Part shown: positions 1 to 9,795 of the stretch, piece by piece
Layout of the letters: every line of letters begins with the position of its first letter
How positions within the stretch are numbered: position 1 is the first letter of the stretch
Origin: Streptomyces sp.
GTDB lineage: Bacteria; Actinomycetota; Actinomycetes; Streptomycetales; Streptomycetaceae
Assembly: GCA_013362785.1 (NCBI GenBank)
Contig: JABFVM010000208.1
Span: forward strand, 1-64,000
Direction: 5' to 3'
DNA length: 64,000 nt
Notes under the pieces: model-generated
Database searches by the model: none
What the model saw: the letters and a program-made list of their open reading frames with translations, nothing else
What the model was told of the DNA's origin: nothing
Made by a program: the position numbers and the translations under genes

Positions 1-2052
1 CTTCTTGCGGTCGCGCAGCTGCTCCAGCTGGGAGACCAGCAGGCTCGCGCCGATCAGCGCCATGACACAGACGGCGCCGACGAACAGACCGGTGCGGATG
101 GTGCCGTAGCGGTCGGACGTCTTGGTGGAGTACCAGGTCATGGGGTACGACAGCGAGTCCACGGCCGTCGCCGTGTTGCGCACCCGGTCCCACACGTCCG
201 GCACGGAGGCGTCCAGCTTGAGGTACGCGTTCCCCCGCAGCGCCGGCGCGGCCGTCGCGGGCAGGGCCTTCGGGGTGGCCAGGAAGCCGCCCCGCTCCTG
301 CCCGGTCAGGTCCGGGCGCGTCCGCGCCTTCTTCAGGTCCTTCGGCACGGTCCAGGCGATCTCGTGGCTGCGCATGCTGCCCTCGTACGACGGGTCGAGG
401 TACATCTTCTTGCCCGGCTGCGCGGCCAGCTTCGCGGTGTCCTCGTCGTACTCGGCGTTCGCCACATAGAAGATGTCGCCGTCCTTGCACGAACCCAGCT
501 CGGCCACCTGGCGCAGCGACTCGCAGTCGCCGACGGTGATCTGGGCACCGGTCTCCGGGTCCATACGTCGGTCGCCCAGGTAGCCCTCGCCGTAGGCGTA
601 GACGTCCTGGACGCCGTCGGTGGCCCGGAACTTCGCCACCGCGGGGACGAGTTGGGTGTCACTGGGCAGCGACACCTGCATCTGCGCGCGCTGGGTGTCG
701 TACTCGGTGTCCTCGGTGTACTGGCTCTCCACCCCGGCGAACAGCATCTGCAGCGCGATCGCCCCGGCGACCGCCACCGCGACGCCGTTGACCATGCGGG
801 CCGCCGTGCCGCTGCTCAACTGGAGCCTGCGGACGGCGAGTTGCCAGGCGACACCGCCCGAGCCGAGCCGGGCGACGACCGCCTCGACGACCCAGGGCAG
901 CAGGGTGGTCACGCCGATCAGCAGCAGGAGCACACCGCCGATGACCAGGTACTCGTTGAAGGAGCCGTTGTCACGGCCCTGGCCGACCATCGGGTAGAGC
1001 ATCGCCAGGCCGCCCAGCGGCAGCAGCAGCCGCCACCACAGCCGGCGCCGCGAGGGCTTCGCCGTACGCACCACGCCGAGCGGCTCGATCACCACCCCGC
1101 GCATCGCGAACAGCGTGACCAGTACGGCCGCCGCCGGGACCGCGAGGCCGACCAGCAGGGCCAGCACGGGCGAGGGGTTGAGGTAGCTCGGGAACACGCT
1201 GATGTCGAACACCTCGACCGAGCCCGCGATCTGACGGCCGACCAGGAAGAAGCCGGTGCCGAAGACCAGCCCGAGCACCGCACCGGCCAGGGCCTCGCCG
1301 GCCGCGATCCGCCGGGTCATCCAGCCGTCGGAGCCGACCAGCCGCAGTGCCGCGAGCCGGCGGTCGCGCCGCTCGCCGCCGAAGCGCACGGCCGCGGCGA
1401 TGAACACGGCGACCGGCATCAGCAGCACCACGAAGACGACGAGGACCAGCAGGAGCAGCACCGGGTCGGTCCGCTCCTCGGACGGATCCGGGTCCCCGAA
1501 CCGGTCGATACGGGCCACCCGGCCGCCGTCGATGTGCGCCGCGAGGCCGTCACCGCCCCGGTAGAAGGCGAGTTCCTGAGAGCCGATCAGCCCGCTCTCC
1601 CCGATGGTCCCGACGATCTGCTGGGGCAGCCGCTCGCGCAGCAGCTTCGCGCCGTCCGACTCCAGCAGCCGCTTCAGCGCGGGAGAGACGACCATCTCGC
1701 CCTCCGCCGGGAACCTGTCCAGCCCCGGCGGCAGCGGCGCGCGGGCGCCCTCGGGCTCCAGCGCGCGGCCCCGGATGTCCTCGTCGCGGAACTCGGTGTC
1801 GACGTCCGCCACGACCAGGGTGGCGTCCGAGCGCTTCATGACCGTGTCGTTGTAGGTGATGTCGGTGCGGGCGGTCTCCCGGTCGTGCCGGACGGACTGC
1901 ATGCTCGGGAACGCCGTCGTCAGCAGCAGCAGCGCCACGCCGAGCCCGACTCCGACGGCCGTCAGCAGGGCCCGGACCCATCCCTCGCGTCCGCCGGCGA
2001 AGGCGAACCGGACCCCCATCCCCAGGTCCTTGGCCCACTGACCCATGCTCAT
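1..2052 (-). CDS. ABC transporter permease, FtsX-like (partial, runs off left edge)
   Basis: Membrane permease of a MacB/LolCE-like exporter. 684 codons are visible and the gene continues leftward past base 1. A first hydrophobic segment lies near residues 25-47. A second group of membrane helices starts around residue 190 with a run rich in Leu and Val, followed by further helices to about residue 400 and another near the left edge, separated by hydrophilic extracytoplasmic stretches. This is the usual FtsX-domain layout of actinobacterial 800-aa permeases. The ATG at 2052 is chosen because it overlaps the TGA of the ATPase gene (ATGA); a second Met follows two codons later. It forms one operon with the ATPase and the PadR regulator upstream. 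The substrate cannot be told from sequence. Confidence 0.88.
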   Translation of the reverse strand, partial: MSMGQWAKDLGMGVRFAFAGGREGWVRALLTAVGVGLGVALLLLTTAFPSMQSVRHDRETARTDITYNDTVMKRSDATLVVADVDTEFRDEDIRGRALEPEGARAPLPPGLDRFPAEGEMVVSPALKRLLESDGAKLLRERLPQQIVGTIGESGLIGSQELAFYRGGDGLAAHIDGGRVARIDRFGDPDPSEERTDPVLLLLVLVVFVVLLMPVAVFIAAAVRFGGERRDRRLAALRLVGSDGWMTRRIAAGEALAGAVLGLVFGTGFFLVGRQIAGSVEVFDISVFPSYLNPSPVLALLVGLAVPAAAVLVTLFAMRGVVIEPLGVVRTAKPSRRRLWWRLLLPLGGLAMLYPMVGQGRDNGSFNEYLVIGGVLLLLIGVTTLLPWVVEAVVARLGSGGVAWQLAVRRLQLSSGTAARMVNGVAVAVAGAIALQMLFAGVESQYTEDTEYDTQRAQMQVSLPSDTQLVPAVAKFRATDGVQDVYAYGEGYLGDRRMDPETGAQITVGDCESLRQVAELGSCKDGDIFYVANAEYDEDTAKLAAQPGKKMYLDPSYEGSMRSHEIAWTVPKDLKKARTRPDLTGQERGGFLATPKALPATAAPALRGNAYLKLDASVPDVWDRVRNTATAVDSLSYPMTWYSTKTSDRYGTIRTGLFVGAVCVMALIGASLLVSQLEQLRDRKK

Positions 2053-2738
2053 ATGGCCCGCTCCATGTCCCGGGACTTTCCGTCCCGTACGACGATCTCG
2101 CGGTCGGAGTAGGCGGCGACCCGGGCCTCGTGCGTGACCAGCACGACGGCGGCGTTGGTGGAGCGCGCGGCGTCCGTCAGCAGCTCCATCACCCGCTCGC
2201 CGTTGAGGGAGTCGAGCGCGCCGGTCGGCTCGTCGGCGAACAGCACGCGCGGGTTGGTGACCAGCGCGCGGGCGACGGCGACGCGCTGCCCCTGACCGCC
2301 GGAGACCTCGCCGGGCCGCTTCTTGCGGAGGTCGTCGACCTCCAGCCGCTCCATCCAGGTCAGGGCGGCCTTCTCGGCGTCCTTGCGGGAGGTCCCGTTG
2401 AGCCGCAGCGGCAGGGCGACGTTCTCGACGCAGGTGAGCTCCGGCACGAGCTGGCCGAACTGGAAGACGAACCCGAACTCGGACCGTCTGAGCTGACTGC
2501 GCTGGGCGTCGCTCATGGTGGCCAGCTCACGCCCGTTGTACGTGATGGACCCGGAGTCGGGCGGCACGATGCCGGCGAGGCAGTGCAGCAGCGTCGACTT
2601 GCCGGAGCCGGACGGCCCCATCACGGCGACGACCTCGCCGGGGTGGATGGAGAACTCGGCGCCGTCGAGGGCGACGGTCGGGCCGTAGGCCTTGCGCAGC
2701 TCTTCGGCCGCGAGCAGGGAACCCGGAGGCGGAGTCAC
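2049..2738 (-). CDS. ABC transporter ATP-binding protein (LolD/MacB type)
   Basis: 229-aa nucleotide-binding subunit powering the FtsX-like permease encoded just downstream. Walker A GPSGSGKST is at residues 41-49, signature VSGGQGQRVA near 145-154, Walker B RVLFADEP near 164-171 followed by a D-loop GALD, and the H-loop His near 203. The GTG at 2738 overlaps the stop of padR (GTGA), and an in-frame open stretch upstream has no coding character, so the short start is preferred. Length is normal for a single-domain exporter ATPase. Transcription is probably controlled by the PadR protein encoded first in the operon. Confidence 0.93.
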   Translation of the reverse strand: MTPPPGSLLAAEELRKAYGPTVALDGAEFSIHPGEVVAVMGPSGSGKSTLLHCLAGIVPPDSGSITYNGRELATMSDAQRSQLRRSEFGFVFQFGQLVPELTCVENVALPLRLNGTSRKDAEKAALTWMERLEVDDLRKKRPGEVSGGQGQRVAVARALVTNPRVLFADEPTGALDSLNGERVMELLTDAARSTNAAVVLVTHEARVAAYSDREIVVRDGKSRDMERAI

Positions 2739-3259
2739 TTGACCACCACCTCGGCCAGCTTGTCGAGACGCGCGGCGGTGAGTTCCAGCCAGCGCAGATC
2801 GGCCTCCAGATGGAACAGGGCGTGGTCGCAGATCAGCTGATCGGCGAGGTCCCCCTTCCGCTTGCGGTCGGTGAGGATCCGCATCATCCGCAGATGCTCG
2901 GCACGCTGGGTGTCGAGGATGTCGGCCGCGTCGCGCCGGGTGAGCAGGGCCAGGACGACCTTGGTGTACAGGGTCGACTGGAGATACGGCTCCGGCTTCT
3001 CGGGCGTCGCGAGCCACCGCTGTACGTCGGTGATCCCGGCGTCGGTGATCGCGTACCGCTTCCGCTCGGGGCCGCCGCCGGGCTCGATGCCGTCGACCTC
3101 GACGAGGCCGTTCTTCAGCAGCCGGGACATCGTCGAGTAGACCTGGCCGTAGTGCAGCGGCCGGTCGTGACCGAACTTCTCGTCGAAGGCCCGCTTGAGG
3201 TCGTAACCGTGGCGGGGACCCGACTCCAGGAGCCCTAGAAGGGTGTGACCGATGGACAT
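2735..3259 (-). CDS. PadR-family transcriptional regulator
   Basis: 174-aa winged-helix repressor. The N-terminal 80 residues carry the PadR fold, including the motif GPRHGYDLKRAFDE and the wing segment YGQVYSTMSRLLKNGLVE. The C-terminal half is the Vir-type helical dimerisation domain. It is the first gene of an operon with an ABC ATPase and permease, linked by 4-bp overlaps, which is the common arrangement for PadR proteins that sense an exported compound. The upstream region contains two inverted repeats (3271-3299), a likely site of autorepression. The ligand is unknown. Confidence 0.93.
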   Translation of the reverse strand: MSIGHTLLGLLESGPRHGYDLKRAFDEKFGHDRPLHYGQVYSTMSRLLKNGLVEVDGIEPGGGPERKRYAITDAGITDVQRWLATPEKPEPYLQSTLYTKVVLALLTRRDAADILDTQRAEHLRMMRILTDRKRKGDLADQLICDHALFHLEADLRWLELTAARLDKLAEVVVK

Positions 3260-3270
3260 GCCAAGGACTC

Positions 3271-3299
3271 TACACGGGGTGTATACGCCCCCTGTATAC
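3271..3299. promoter_or_regulatory. Probable PadR operator: two overlapping inverted repeats
   Basis: TACAC-GGG-GTGTA at 3271-3283 is followed, sharing bases, by GTATAC-N7-GTATAC at 3281-3299. The pair lies 12-40 bp upstream of the padR start codon. PadR repressors typically bind short TA-rich dyads of this kind at their own promoter. The assignment is inferred from symmetry and position only. Confidence 0.6.
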
Positions 3300-3375
3300 G
3301 CAGAGTGTGTAGGCCACGGCAGGGGGTGTAGGTGCCGGGTAACGGCCCAGGTGGGGGCCGATTGTCACGGTTCTG

Positions 3376-3621
3376 CTACTGGGATTCGGGTGGATTCACT
3401 GGCGGGCGCCCGCGGCGCGGAATCGGTTTGGCCTCACCCGGCAGCCGACCCGCCTCGGCGAGGGCGCGGCGCAGCAGGAACTCGATCTGCGCGTTGGCGG
3501 ACCGCAGTTCGTCCCCGGCCCAGCGCGCGAGCGCCTCGTACACGGACGGGTCGAGCCGCAGCAGCACCTGCTTGCGCTGCGGCCGACCCTGCGGGGCCGA
3601 ACCCCCGGACGGAACCGTCAC
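3376..3621 (-). CDS. Small ribbon-helix-helix-like protein
   Basis: 81-aa protein. The central segment around residues 20-53 (KQVLLRLDPSVYEALARWA then DELRSANAQIEFLLRRAL) reads like an RHH/Arc DNA-binding motif. The tail is basic and proline-rich. The GTG at 3621 overlaps the stop of the SPFH gene (GTGA), indicating coupled translation; a longer in-frame start at 3672 would lie inside the SPFH gene. The function is unknown. Partnership with the SPFH protein is inferred from the overlap. Confidence 0.7.
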   Translation of the reverse strand: MTVPSGGSAPQGRPQRKQVLLRLDPSVYEALARWAGDELRSANAQIEFLLRRALAEAGRLPGEAKPIPRRGRPPVNPPESQ

Positions 3622-4562
3622 TGGTAGAGCGTCCCGGTGTTGAGGACCGGCTGCGGGGACCTGTCGCCGCACAGCACCACCATCAGGTTCGACACCATCG
3701 CCGCCTTACGCTCCTCGTCCAGCTCCACTATGTCCTGCTCGGAGATCCGCGCGAGCGCCGCCTCGACCATGCCCACCGCTCCGTCGACGATCTGCCGCCG
3801 GGCCGCGACGACCGCCCCGGCCTGCTGCCGCTGGAGCATCGCGGAGGCGATCTCGGGAGCGTACGCGAGATGCGTGAAGCGCGACTCGATGATCTGCACG
3901 CCGGCCGCCTCCACGCGCGCGTGCAGTTCGACGGCGAGCTTCTCGGTGATCTCCTCGGCGTTGCCGCGCAGCGAGAGGCCGCCCTCGTCATGGGCGTCGT
4001 AGGGGTACTCGATGGCGATGTGCCGCACGGCCGCCTCGGTCTGGGTGGACACGAACTCCAGGAAGTCGTCCACCTCGAAGCTGGCCTGCGCGGTGTCCTC
4101 GACCCTCCACACGACGACCGCGGCGAGCTCGATCGGGTTGCCGTAGGCGTCGTTGACCTTGAGGACGGCGGTCTCGTGGTTGCGGACCCGGGTCGAGATC
4201 TTCGTACGCGAGGTGAAGGGGTTCACCCAGCGCAGCCCGTCCTGCCGGATCGTCCCCCGGTACCGACCGAAGAGCTGCACGACCCGCGCCTCGCCCGGCG
4301 CGACCATGTTCAGCCCGGACATCGCCAGCAGTGCGGCGACGGCGACCAGGGCGCCGGTGATGATCAGCGCCGCCTGGGCGCCGACGCCGGAGACGGCGGT
4401 GGCGGTGGCGATGAGTCCGCCGCCGAGCACCAGCCCGAGCAGCCCGAGCAGCAGGGCGAACCCGCCGCCGATGCTGTGCGCCGTGAACTCGCGCACACGT
4501 GGGGCGGGCATGTCGGGTACGTCGGCGGTGGCGGATGTGCCGTTGTTCTTGGTGTTCGGCAT
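3618..4562 (-). CDS. SPFH/Band 7 (stomatin-like) membrane protein
   Basis: 314-aa protein with two adjacent hydrophobic segments near residues 30-60 and 65-90. A Band 7/SPFH domain follows ([19 protein letters not shown] at about 91-110, the [12 protein letters not shown] segment, then [13 protein letters not shown]), and an Ala/Glu-rich coiled-coil C-terminal part ends it. SPFH proteins scaffold membrane microdomains. The ATG at 4562 is preceded by a purine-rich stretch and is better than an upstream in-frame Met at 4673, which would use non-coding-looking sequence. It is divergent from the penicillin-binding protein gene, sharing a 258-bp AT-richer promoter region. The small RHH-like gene is translationally coupled behind it. 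Confidence 0.88.
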   Translation of the reverse strand: MPNTKNNGTSATADVPDMPAPRVREFTAHSIGGGFALLLGLLGLVLGGGLIATATAVSGVGAQAALIITGALVAVAALLAMSGLNMVAPGEARVVQLFGRYRGTIRQDGLRWVNPFTSRTKISTRVRNHETAVLKVNDAYGNPIELAAVVVWRVEDTAQASFEVDDFLEFVSTQTEAAVRHIAIEYPYDAHDEGGLSLRGNAEEITEKLAVELHARVEAAGVQIIESRFTHLAYAPEIASAMLQRQQAGAVVAARRQIVDGAVGMVEAALARISEQDIVELDEERKAAMVSNLMVVLCGDRSPQPVLNTGTLYQ

Positions 4563-4820
4563 GGGTGGTACCCCCCGTTTCCTGCGAAGCCACTGGGATT
4601 CCTGCGATGCCGCCGGTCGACATCGACTAGCTTCGGTATATCTAACTGTTATCACTTTACCCCGCGAGAGCAACCCTACGCATCGCTGAGCCGTCGGTTC
4701 CGTTGGGACAGGTGCTGATTGTCACGTCCGTAAAAGGCCGGATCGACCAGTCTTTGTCACAACTTCCGGTGTTAGCTTTCGGAGCTGACCTGAGAGATCG
4801 AAGCGGAGCGGAACGGACCC

Positions 4821-7229
4821 ATGGGACGAGCGGAAGACAGACGAGCGCGGCAGCGCGGTGGCCGCCGCGCGGTGCCCCGGCGTTCCTCCCGGTCCCCGTC
4901 GAACACCGGGACAGCCGAGTCGACGACCGTCATCGGCACGCCGTCGGAGGCCGTCGGCGGCCGGGCCGCGGCCCGCCGGGCGGCCAAGGCCGGGAGCAGG
5001 GGCGGCGCCAAGGGAGGCGACGGCAAGGGCCGAATACGCCGGCTCTTCACCTGGAAGAAGATCCTCGGCACATTCCTCGGCGTCTGCCTGCTCGGCATCG
5101 GCTCCTTCATCGCGCTGTACCTCTACGTGGACATCCCGAAGGACAACGCCGCCGCCCAGGCGGCCCAACGCCAGAGCAACGTCTACAAGTTCAGCGACGG
5201 CTCGCCCCTGGCCCGCGACGGCGAGGTCAACCGCGAGATCGTGGACCTGTCCAAGGTGCCGAAACAGGTGCAGGACACCTTCGTCGCCGCGGAGAACAAG
5301 AGCTTCTACCACGACAACGGCATCGACCTGAAGGGCACCGCCCGCGGTCTGCTCAACACGGTGATGGGCAAGGGCGCGCAGGGTGGTTCGACGATCACCC
5401 AGCAGTACGTCAAGAACTACTACCTCAGCCAGGAACAGACGGTCAGCCGCAAGCTCAGGGAGATGGTCATCTCCCTGAAGGTCGACCGCCAGATGTCCAA
5501 GGACGAGATCCTCGCCGGCTACATCAACACCAGCTACTACGGCCGCAACGCCTACGGCATCCAGGCCGCGGCCCAGGCCTACTACCGCGTCGACGCCGAG
5601 AAGCTCAGCGTCGCACAGGGCGCCTATCTCGCCGCGTTGCTCCAGGCGCCGAGCCAGTACGACTGGCAGGCGGCGTCCGAGACCGGCAGGAAGCTCGTCA
5701 CGGCCCGCTGGAACTACGTCCTGGACAACATGGTCGAGGAGGGCTGGCTCGACAAGTCCGACCGCCAGGACATGAAGTTCCCGACGCCGAGGGAGCCGAA
5801 GCCCACCGCCGGCAAGGAAGGGCAGAAGGGCTACCTGATCGACCTCGCCAACCGTCAGCTGGAGGACCAGCTGATGAAGCAGAAGGGCCTCACGCGCAGC
5901 CAGGCCGAGGCCGCGGTCGTCGACCAGGGCTGGACCATCACGCTGAACGTCGACAAGAAGAAGCAGGCCGCGCTGGAGAAGTCGGTCAAGGCGCAGCTCA
6001 CCAGCAAGCTGGACAAGAAGAAGCGGCCGGTCGACGCGGACGTCCAGGCCGGCGCGGTCTCGGTCGACCCCAAGACGGGCAAGGTCGTCGCGCTGTACGG
6101 CGGCGTGGACTACTTCAAGCACTTCCTGAGCAACGCGACCCGCTCGGACTACCAGCCCGCCTCCACGTTCAAGCCGGTGATCCTGGCCGCCGCCCTGGAG
6201 GAGAACGCCAAGACGCAGTCCGGCAAGCCGATCACCGCGAACACGATCTACGACGGCACCAGCAAGCGGCCGGCCGTGGACAACGGCAGGAAGGTCGGGT
6301 TCGCCCCCGAGAACGAGGACGACACGGACTACGGCGACATCACCGTCCAGCGGGCGATGAACGCGTCGGTCAACTCGGTCTTCGCCCAGATGGGCATCGA
6401 CGTCGGCATGAAGAACGTCATGGACGTGGCCGGCAAGCTCGGCATGGACACCAGCAACGAGCAGCCCGTACCCGCCCAGACCCTGGGCTCCATGGGCGCG
6501 AGCCCGCTGCAGATGGCCGGGGTCTACGCCACCCTCGACAACCACGGCAAGAAGGTCACGCCGAGCATCGTCAAGAAGGCCGAGCACAACAGCCAGTCGG
6601 TCGAGATGCCGAACCCGATCGGCGAGCAGGTCATCAGCCCCGAGTCCGCCGACACGGTGACCTCGGTACTGACGGGCGTGGTCGACGACGGTACGGCCCG
6701 CAAGTCGGTGCGCGGCAACCCGGCGCGTGACGGCCGGGTGGTGGCCGGCAAGACGGGCACGTCCGACGACAACAAGTCGGCCTGGTTCACGGGTTACACG
6801 CCGGACCTGGTGACGTCGGTGGGGCTGTTCGGCGAGGACGACAAGGCTCCGCACCCGCAGGCCAAGATGTACGGCGCGGGCGGCCACGACCGTGTCAACG
6901 GCGGTGGCTACCCGGCGGAGATCTGGGCGGCGTACATGTTCGGCGTGACGAAGACGGACGCCGAGTTCGACCTCGACACCGACCAGGGCGCGGCGGTCCA
7001 GCCGACCTGGACGCCGACTCCGACCCAGGCGCCGACGACCAAGGCGCCGACCGAGGAACCGACGACCCAGAAGCCGACGGAGACACCGACGACCGAGGAG
7101 CCGACGGAGGAACCGACGACTCAGGAGCCGACGGAGACGCCGACGACCGAGGAGCCGACGGTGGAGCCGACGGACAAACCGACGGACGACATCACCCTGG
7201 ACCCGGTCAACCCCGGCGACGACCAGTAG
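4821..7229 (+). CDS. Class A penicillin-binding protein (transglycosylase/transpeptidase)
   Basis: 802-aa bifunctional peptidoglycan synthase. A basic cytoplasmic tail of about 80 residues is followed by one membrane anchor near 81-103. The GT51 domain shows AAENKSFYHDNG at 156-167 (catalytic Glu) and the GGSTITQQ motif near 188-195. The transpeptidase domain has the nucleophile S448 in the SxxK motif STFK, the SxN motif at 516-518, and KTGT at 644-647. The last 70 residues are a Thr/Pro/Glu repeat tail, probably a wall-spanning linker. The ATG has a GGAACGGA ribosome site and a strong terminator follows. It looks like a housekeeping PBP of Streptomyces. Confidence 0.96.
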   Translation: MGRAEDRRARQRGGRRAVPRRSSRSPSNTGTAESTTVIGTPSEAVGGRAAARRAAKAGSRGGAKGGDGKGRIRRLFTWKKILGTFLGVCLLGIGSFIALYLYVDIPKDNAAAQAAQRQSNVYKFSDGSPLARDGEVNREIVDLSKVPKQVQDTFVAAENKSFYHDNGIDLKGTARGLLNTVMGKGAQGGSTITQQYVKNYYLSQEQTVSRKLREMVISLKVDRQMSKDEILAGYINTSYYGRNAYGIQAAAQAYYRVDAEKLSVAQGAYLAALLQAPSQYDWQAASETGRKLVTARWNYVLDNMVEEGWLDKSDRQDMKFPTPREPKPTAGKEGQKGYLIDLANRQLEDQLMKQKGLTRSQAEAAVVDQGWTITLNVDKKKQAALEKSVKAQLTSKLDKKKRPVDADVQAGAVSVDPKTGKVVALYGGVDYFKHFLSNATRSDYQPASTFKPVILAAALEENAKTQSGKPITANTIYDGTSKRPAVDNGRKVGFAPENEDDTDYGDITVQRAMNASVNSVFAQMGIDVGMKNVMDVAGKLGMDTSNEQPVPAQTLGSMGASPLQMAGVYATLDNHGKKVTPSIVKKAEHNSQSVEMPNPIGEQVISPESADTVTSVLTGVVDDGTARKSVRGNPARDGRVVAGKTGTSDDNKSAWFTGYTPDLVTSVGLFGEDDKAPHPQAKMYGAGGHDRVNGGGYPAEIWAAYMFGVTKTDAEFDLDTDQGAAVQPTWTPTPTQAPTTKAPTEEPTTQKPTETPTTEEPTEEPTTQEPTETPTTEEPTVEPTDKPTDDITLDPVNPGDDQ

Positions 7230-7236
7230 CCGCGAC

Positions 7237-7267
7237 AAGGGCGCCCGGCAGCACGCCGGGCGCCCTT
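7237..7267. terminator. Rho-independent terminator after PBP gene
   Basis: A 13-bp perfect GC-rich stem (AAGGGCGCCCGGC / GCCGGGCGCCCTT) with a 5-base loop, ending in a short T run. It begins 8 bp after the PBP stop codon. Confidence 0.85.
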
Positions 7268-7376
7268 TCCATGCAAGGTCAGGCGGTGCCGTGCGACCCG
7301 GCGTTGGCGAGCGCCGAGGCGAGCTTCACCGGGCATCCGAGCCCTGCTCGGCTCGCGGCGCAGCGAGCCCGCCGGG

Positions 7377-9518
7377 TCACCCCCGGTTCAGCTCGAACCA
7401 GACGACCTTTCCGGTGCTCAGCCGCGTCGCCCCCCACCTCCGGGCCAGCCGGTTCACGAGGTACAGGCCGCGGCCGCCCTCGTCCGTGGCCCGGGCCTGC
7501 CGCAGGCGGGGCAGTTGCGGTACGTCGTCGCCGACCTCGCAGCGCAGTACGTCGGTGCGCAGCAGCCGCAACGTCACCGGCCGTGAGGCGTAGCGCACCG
7601 CGTTTGTGACGACCTCGCTGACCAGCAGCTCGACCGAGTCGGTGAGTTCCTCCAGACCCCAGCGGGCCAGGGCGCGGCGGGCCAGCCGGCGGGCGCGGCC
7701 GGGTGCCGCGTCCTCGGGCTCCAGGAACCAGTACGCCACGTCGCTGGGCGCGATCCCGTCGAAGCGGGCGGCGAGGAGCGCGATGTCGTCGTCCCGGTCG
7801 CCCGGCCCGAGCATGTCGAGCACCTCGTCGCACAGGGCCTCCAGCGGCGGCGGGTGGTCCGGGCCCGTGAGCTGCGCGGTCGCGGCGAGCTTCTCGCGCA
7901 GCTGCTCTATGCCGGTCCACACGTCGCGCAGCCGGGACTCGACCAGGCCGTCGGTGTAGAGGAGCAGGGTGGCTCCGGCCGGCGCGTCCAGTTCCACGGC
8001 CTCGAAGTCGACGCCGCCGACGCCGATCGGGGCACCCGCGGGGACCCGCAGCACCTCCGCACGGCCGCCCAGGTGGAGCAGGACGGGCGGCGGATGACCG
8101 GCGTTGGCGATGGTGATGCGGTGCGATACCGGGTCGTAGACGGCGTAGAGGCAGGTCGCCATGCGGTCGGTGCCGAGCCGCTGGGCCTGTTCGTCCAGGT
8201 GGTGCAGGACCTCCTGCGGGGGCAGGTCGAGCCCGGCGAGGGTCTGGGCCGTCGTCCGCAGCTGGCCCATGATCGCGGCCGAGGTCATGGAGTGGCCCAT
8301 GACGTCACCGACGACCAGCGCGACCCGGCTGCCGGGCAGCGGGATGGCGTCGTACCAGTCGCCGCCCACCCGGGCCGTCTCGGCCGCCGGGAGGTAGCGG
8401 GAGGCCAGCCGTACACCGGTCGGGCGGGGGAGGGTCTCCGGCAGCATGGTGCGCTGCAGCTCGTCGGCGATGTACGCCTCACGGCCGTACAGCACCGCCT
8501 TGTCGATGCCCAGCGCGCTGTGCGTGGCCAGTTGGGCGGCGACGAGGAGGTCGTCGGGCTCGAAGGCGATGCGGTCGGGGCGGCGCAGGAAGACGGCGGC
8601 GCCGATGACACGGCGCCGGCCGCGCAGCGGGGCGAGGATCGCGCGCTGGCCGTCCGGAATGATCAATTCGCCGTCGTCGCCGAGGAGTTCGGGCAGTGCG
8701 GCGCGGGCGGCGGGCGCGTCGGCGAAGACCGGACGTACGCCGCGCAGCACCTCGGCGAGCGCACCGCCGGGCCGTACCTCGCACAGCTCGGAGGTGAGGG
8801 CGGACAGCTCGGACAGCTCGCTCGGCTCCGGCTGGGCCTGCGCGGGCAGGAAGCCGCCGCTCTCGGTGTCGCGCTCCTCCGGGATGCGGTCGGTGCGGCG
8901 CAGCCGCAGCACGACGGGACCGGTGGGCCGCTCGTCGCCGACCGGCAGCGGGTCGCGCAGATAGACGAGGATCGCGTCGGAGAAGGTCGGCACGGTCGCC
9001 CGGCACAGCCCCATCACGATCTCGTCCAGGTCTATGCCGCGGGCGATCCGCCGGGTGGCGGCGCCCACGAAGCGCAGCCGGTCGCCGTCCCGCCGCATGG
9101 GCGTGGGCCGGCCGGGCTGCACGCCCTGTCCGGTGCGCCGCTCGGCGGAGCCCGCCGGCTGCTCGGCGCCGGGCTGCGGCGGTATGGCCTCCGGAACGGG
9201 CCGCGGCCGGTGTGCGTCGGGCTCGGCGGCGACGGAGGGCTGGGAGTGCTCGGGGCCGTTGCCGACGATGTCTGGGGGCTCCTTGCTCGGGCCGGACGGC
9301 GTGGTGGTGCCCGGCGTGGAAGGGGTCTCTCCGGCGCGCGCCTGCGAGGGTAAGGCGGTGCCCCCGCGGGTGTCACCGCCGGGGGTGCTCGGCGGCGTGG
9401 AGTGCGTCGTCGACGGTGTCGAGGTACGCACGAGCGCCCCGCGGGGCTCCGCGGGGTCGACGCCCGTCTCGGGGCGTTCGAAGGAGGTCGGCTGCTCCGT
9501 CACGCCTTTCGAATCCAT
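7377..9518 (-). CDS. SpoIIE/RsbU-type PP2C phosphatase with GAF and C-terminal HATPase
   Basis: 713-aa cytoplasmic signalling protein. Residues 1-150 are a low-complexity Pro/Ser/Thr/Glu segment. A GAF-like sensor region follows to about 350. The PP2C-type Ser/Thr phosphatase domain has GGDWYDAIPL near 384, GDVMGHS, ANAGHPPP, LLLYTDGLVESR and DDDIALLAAR. The last 120 residues are an HATPase_c anti-sigma-kinase-like domain (ELLVSEVVTNAV, then GGRGLYLVNRLARRWG). Such fusions act in partner-switching control of sigma factors in Streptomyces. Start ATG 9518 is chosen because the protein motif set begins soon after. A longer frame to 9710 is open but of uncertain use. Confidence 0.9.
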   Translation of the reverse strand: MDSKGVTEQPTSFERPETGVDPAEPRGALVRTSTPSTTHSTPPSTPGGDTRGGTALPSQARAGETPSTPGTTTPSGPSKEPPDIVGNGPEHSQPSVAAEPDAHRPRPVPEAIPPQPGAEQPAGSAERRTGQGVQPGRPTPMRRDGDRLRFVGAATRRIARGIDLDEIVMGLCRATVPTFSDAILVYLRDPLPVGDERPTGPVVLRLRRTDRIPEERDTESGGFLPAQAQPEPSELSELSALTSELCEVRPGGALAEVLRGVRPVFADAPAARAALPELLGDDGELIIPDGQRAILAPLRGRRRVIGAAVFLRRPDRIAFEPDDLLVAAQLATHSALGIDKAVLYGREAYIADELQRTMLPETLPRPTGVRLASRYLPAAETARVGGDWYDAIPLPGSRVALVVGDVMGHSMTSAAIMGQLRTTAQTLAGLDLPPQEVLHHLDEQAQRLGTDRMATCLYAVYDPVSHRITIANAGHPPPVLLHLGGRAEVLRVPAGAPIGVGGVDFEAVELDAPAGATLLLYTDGLVESRLRDVWTGIEQLREKLAATAQLTGPDHPPPLEALCDEVLDMLGPGDRDDDIALLAARFDGIAPSDVAYWFLEPEDAAPGRARRLARRALARWGLEELTDSVELLVSEVVTNAVRYASRPVTLRLLRTDVLRCEVGDDVPQLPRLRQARATDEGGRGLYLVNRLARRWGATRLSTGKVVWFELNRG

Positions 9519-9795
9519 CCGTCCGGGGCTGCGCGCCACGCGTGCAGTTCGTCCCGCCGAAACTCCGATACCCGGAATACGTGCCCCAGGAACGGAATTC
9601 CCGCGGGGCCAGCGGCAGTTCCTGTGCCGCCGGCCGGCCGTCTGGCCGTACCGGCATTGCCCTGGTAACCCTCGCTCACGTCCTGCCGCCCCTCGGTGAC
9701 GATCGGTCAAGCCCGGCGCCCACTCCGGCAGTTGCCGACGCGCGCCCTTGCGGAGGACGATCCTACGTTTGTTGCCCTGGGGCGCATCAAGGGTC

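Noticed and set aside
364-2112. Long open frames antisense to real genes (also 4722-7238 minus and 39683-41650 minus)
   Set aside because: They are Arg/Ala/Gly- or His-rich with no family resemblance, lie opposite well-supported genes, and arise from the high third-position GC of Streptomyces.
4563-4820. TAACTGTTA dyad in the SPFH/PBP divergent promoter as a specific operator
   Set aside because: Only 9 bp of symmetry in an AT-richer promoter; too weak to call without comparative data.
6998-7200. Thr/Pro/Glu tandem repeats at the end of the PBP gene as a mobile or recombination repeat
   Set aside because: The repeats are in frame and form a common low-complexity wall-spanning tail of actinobacterial PBPs.
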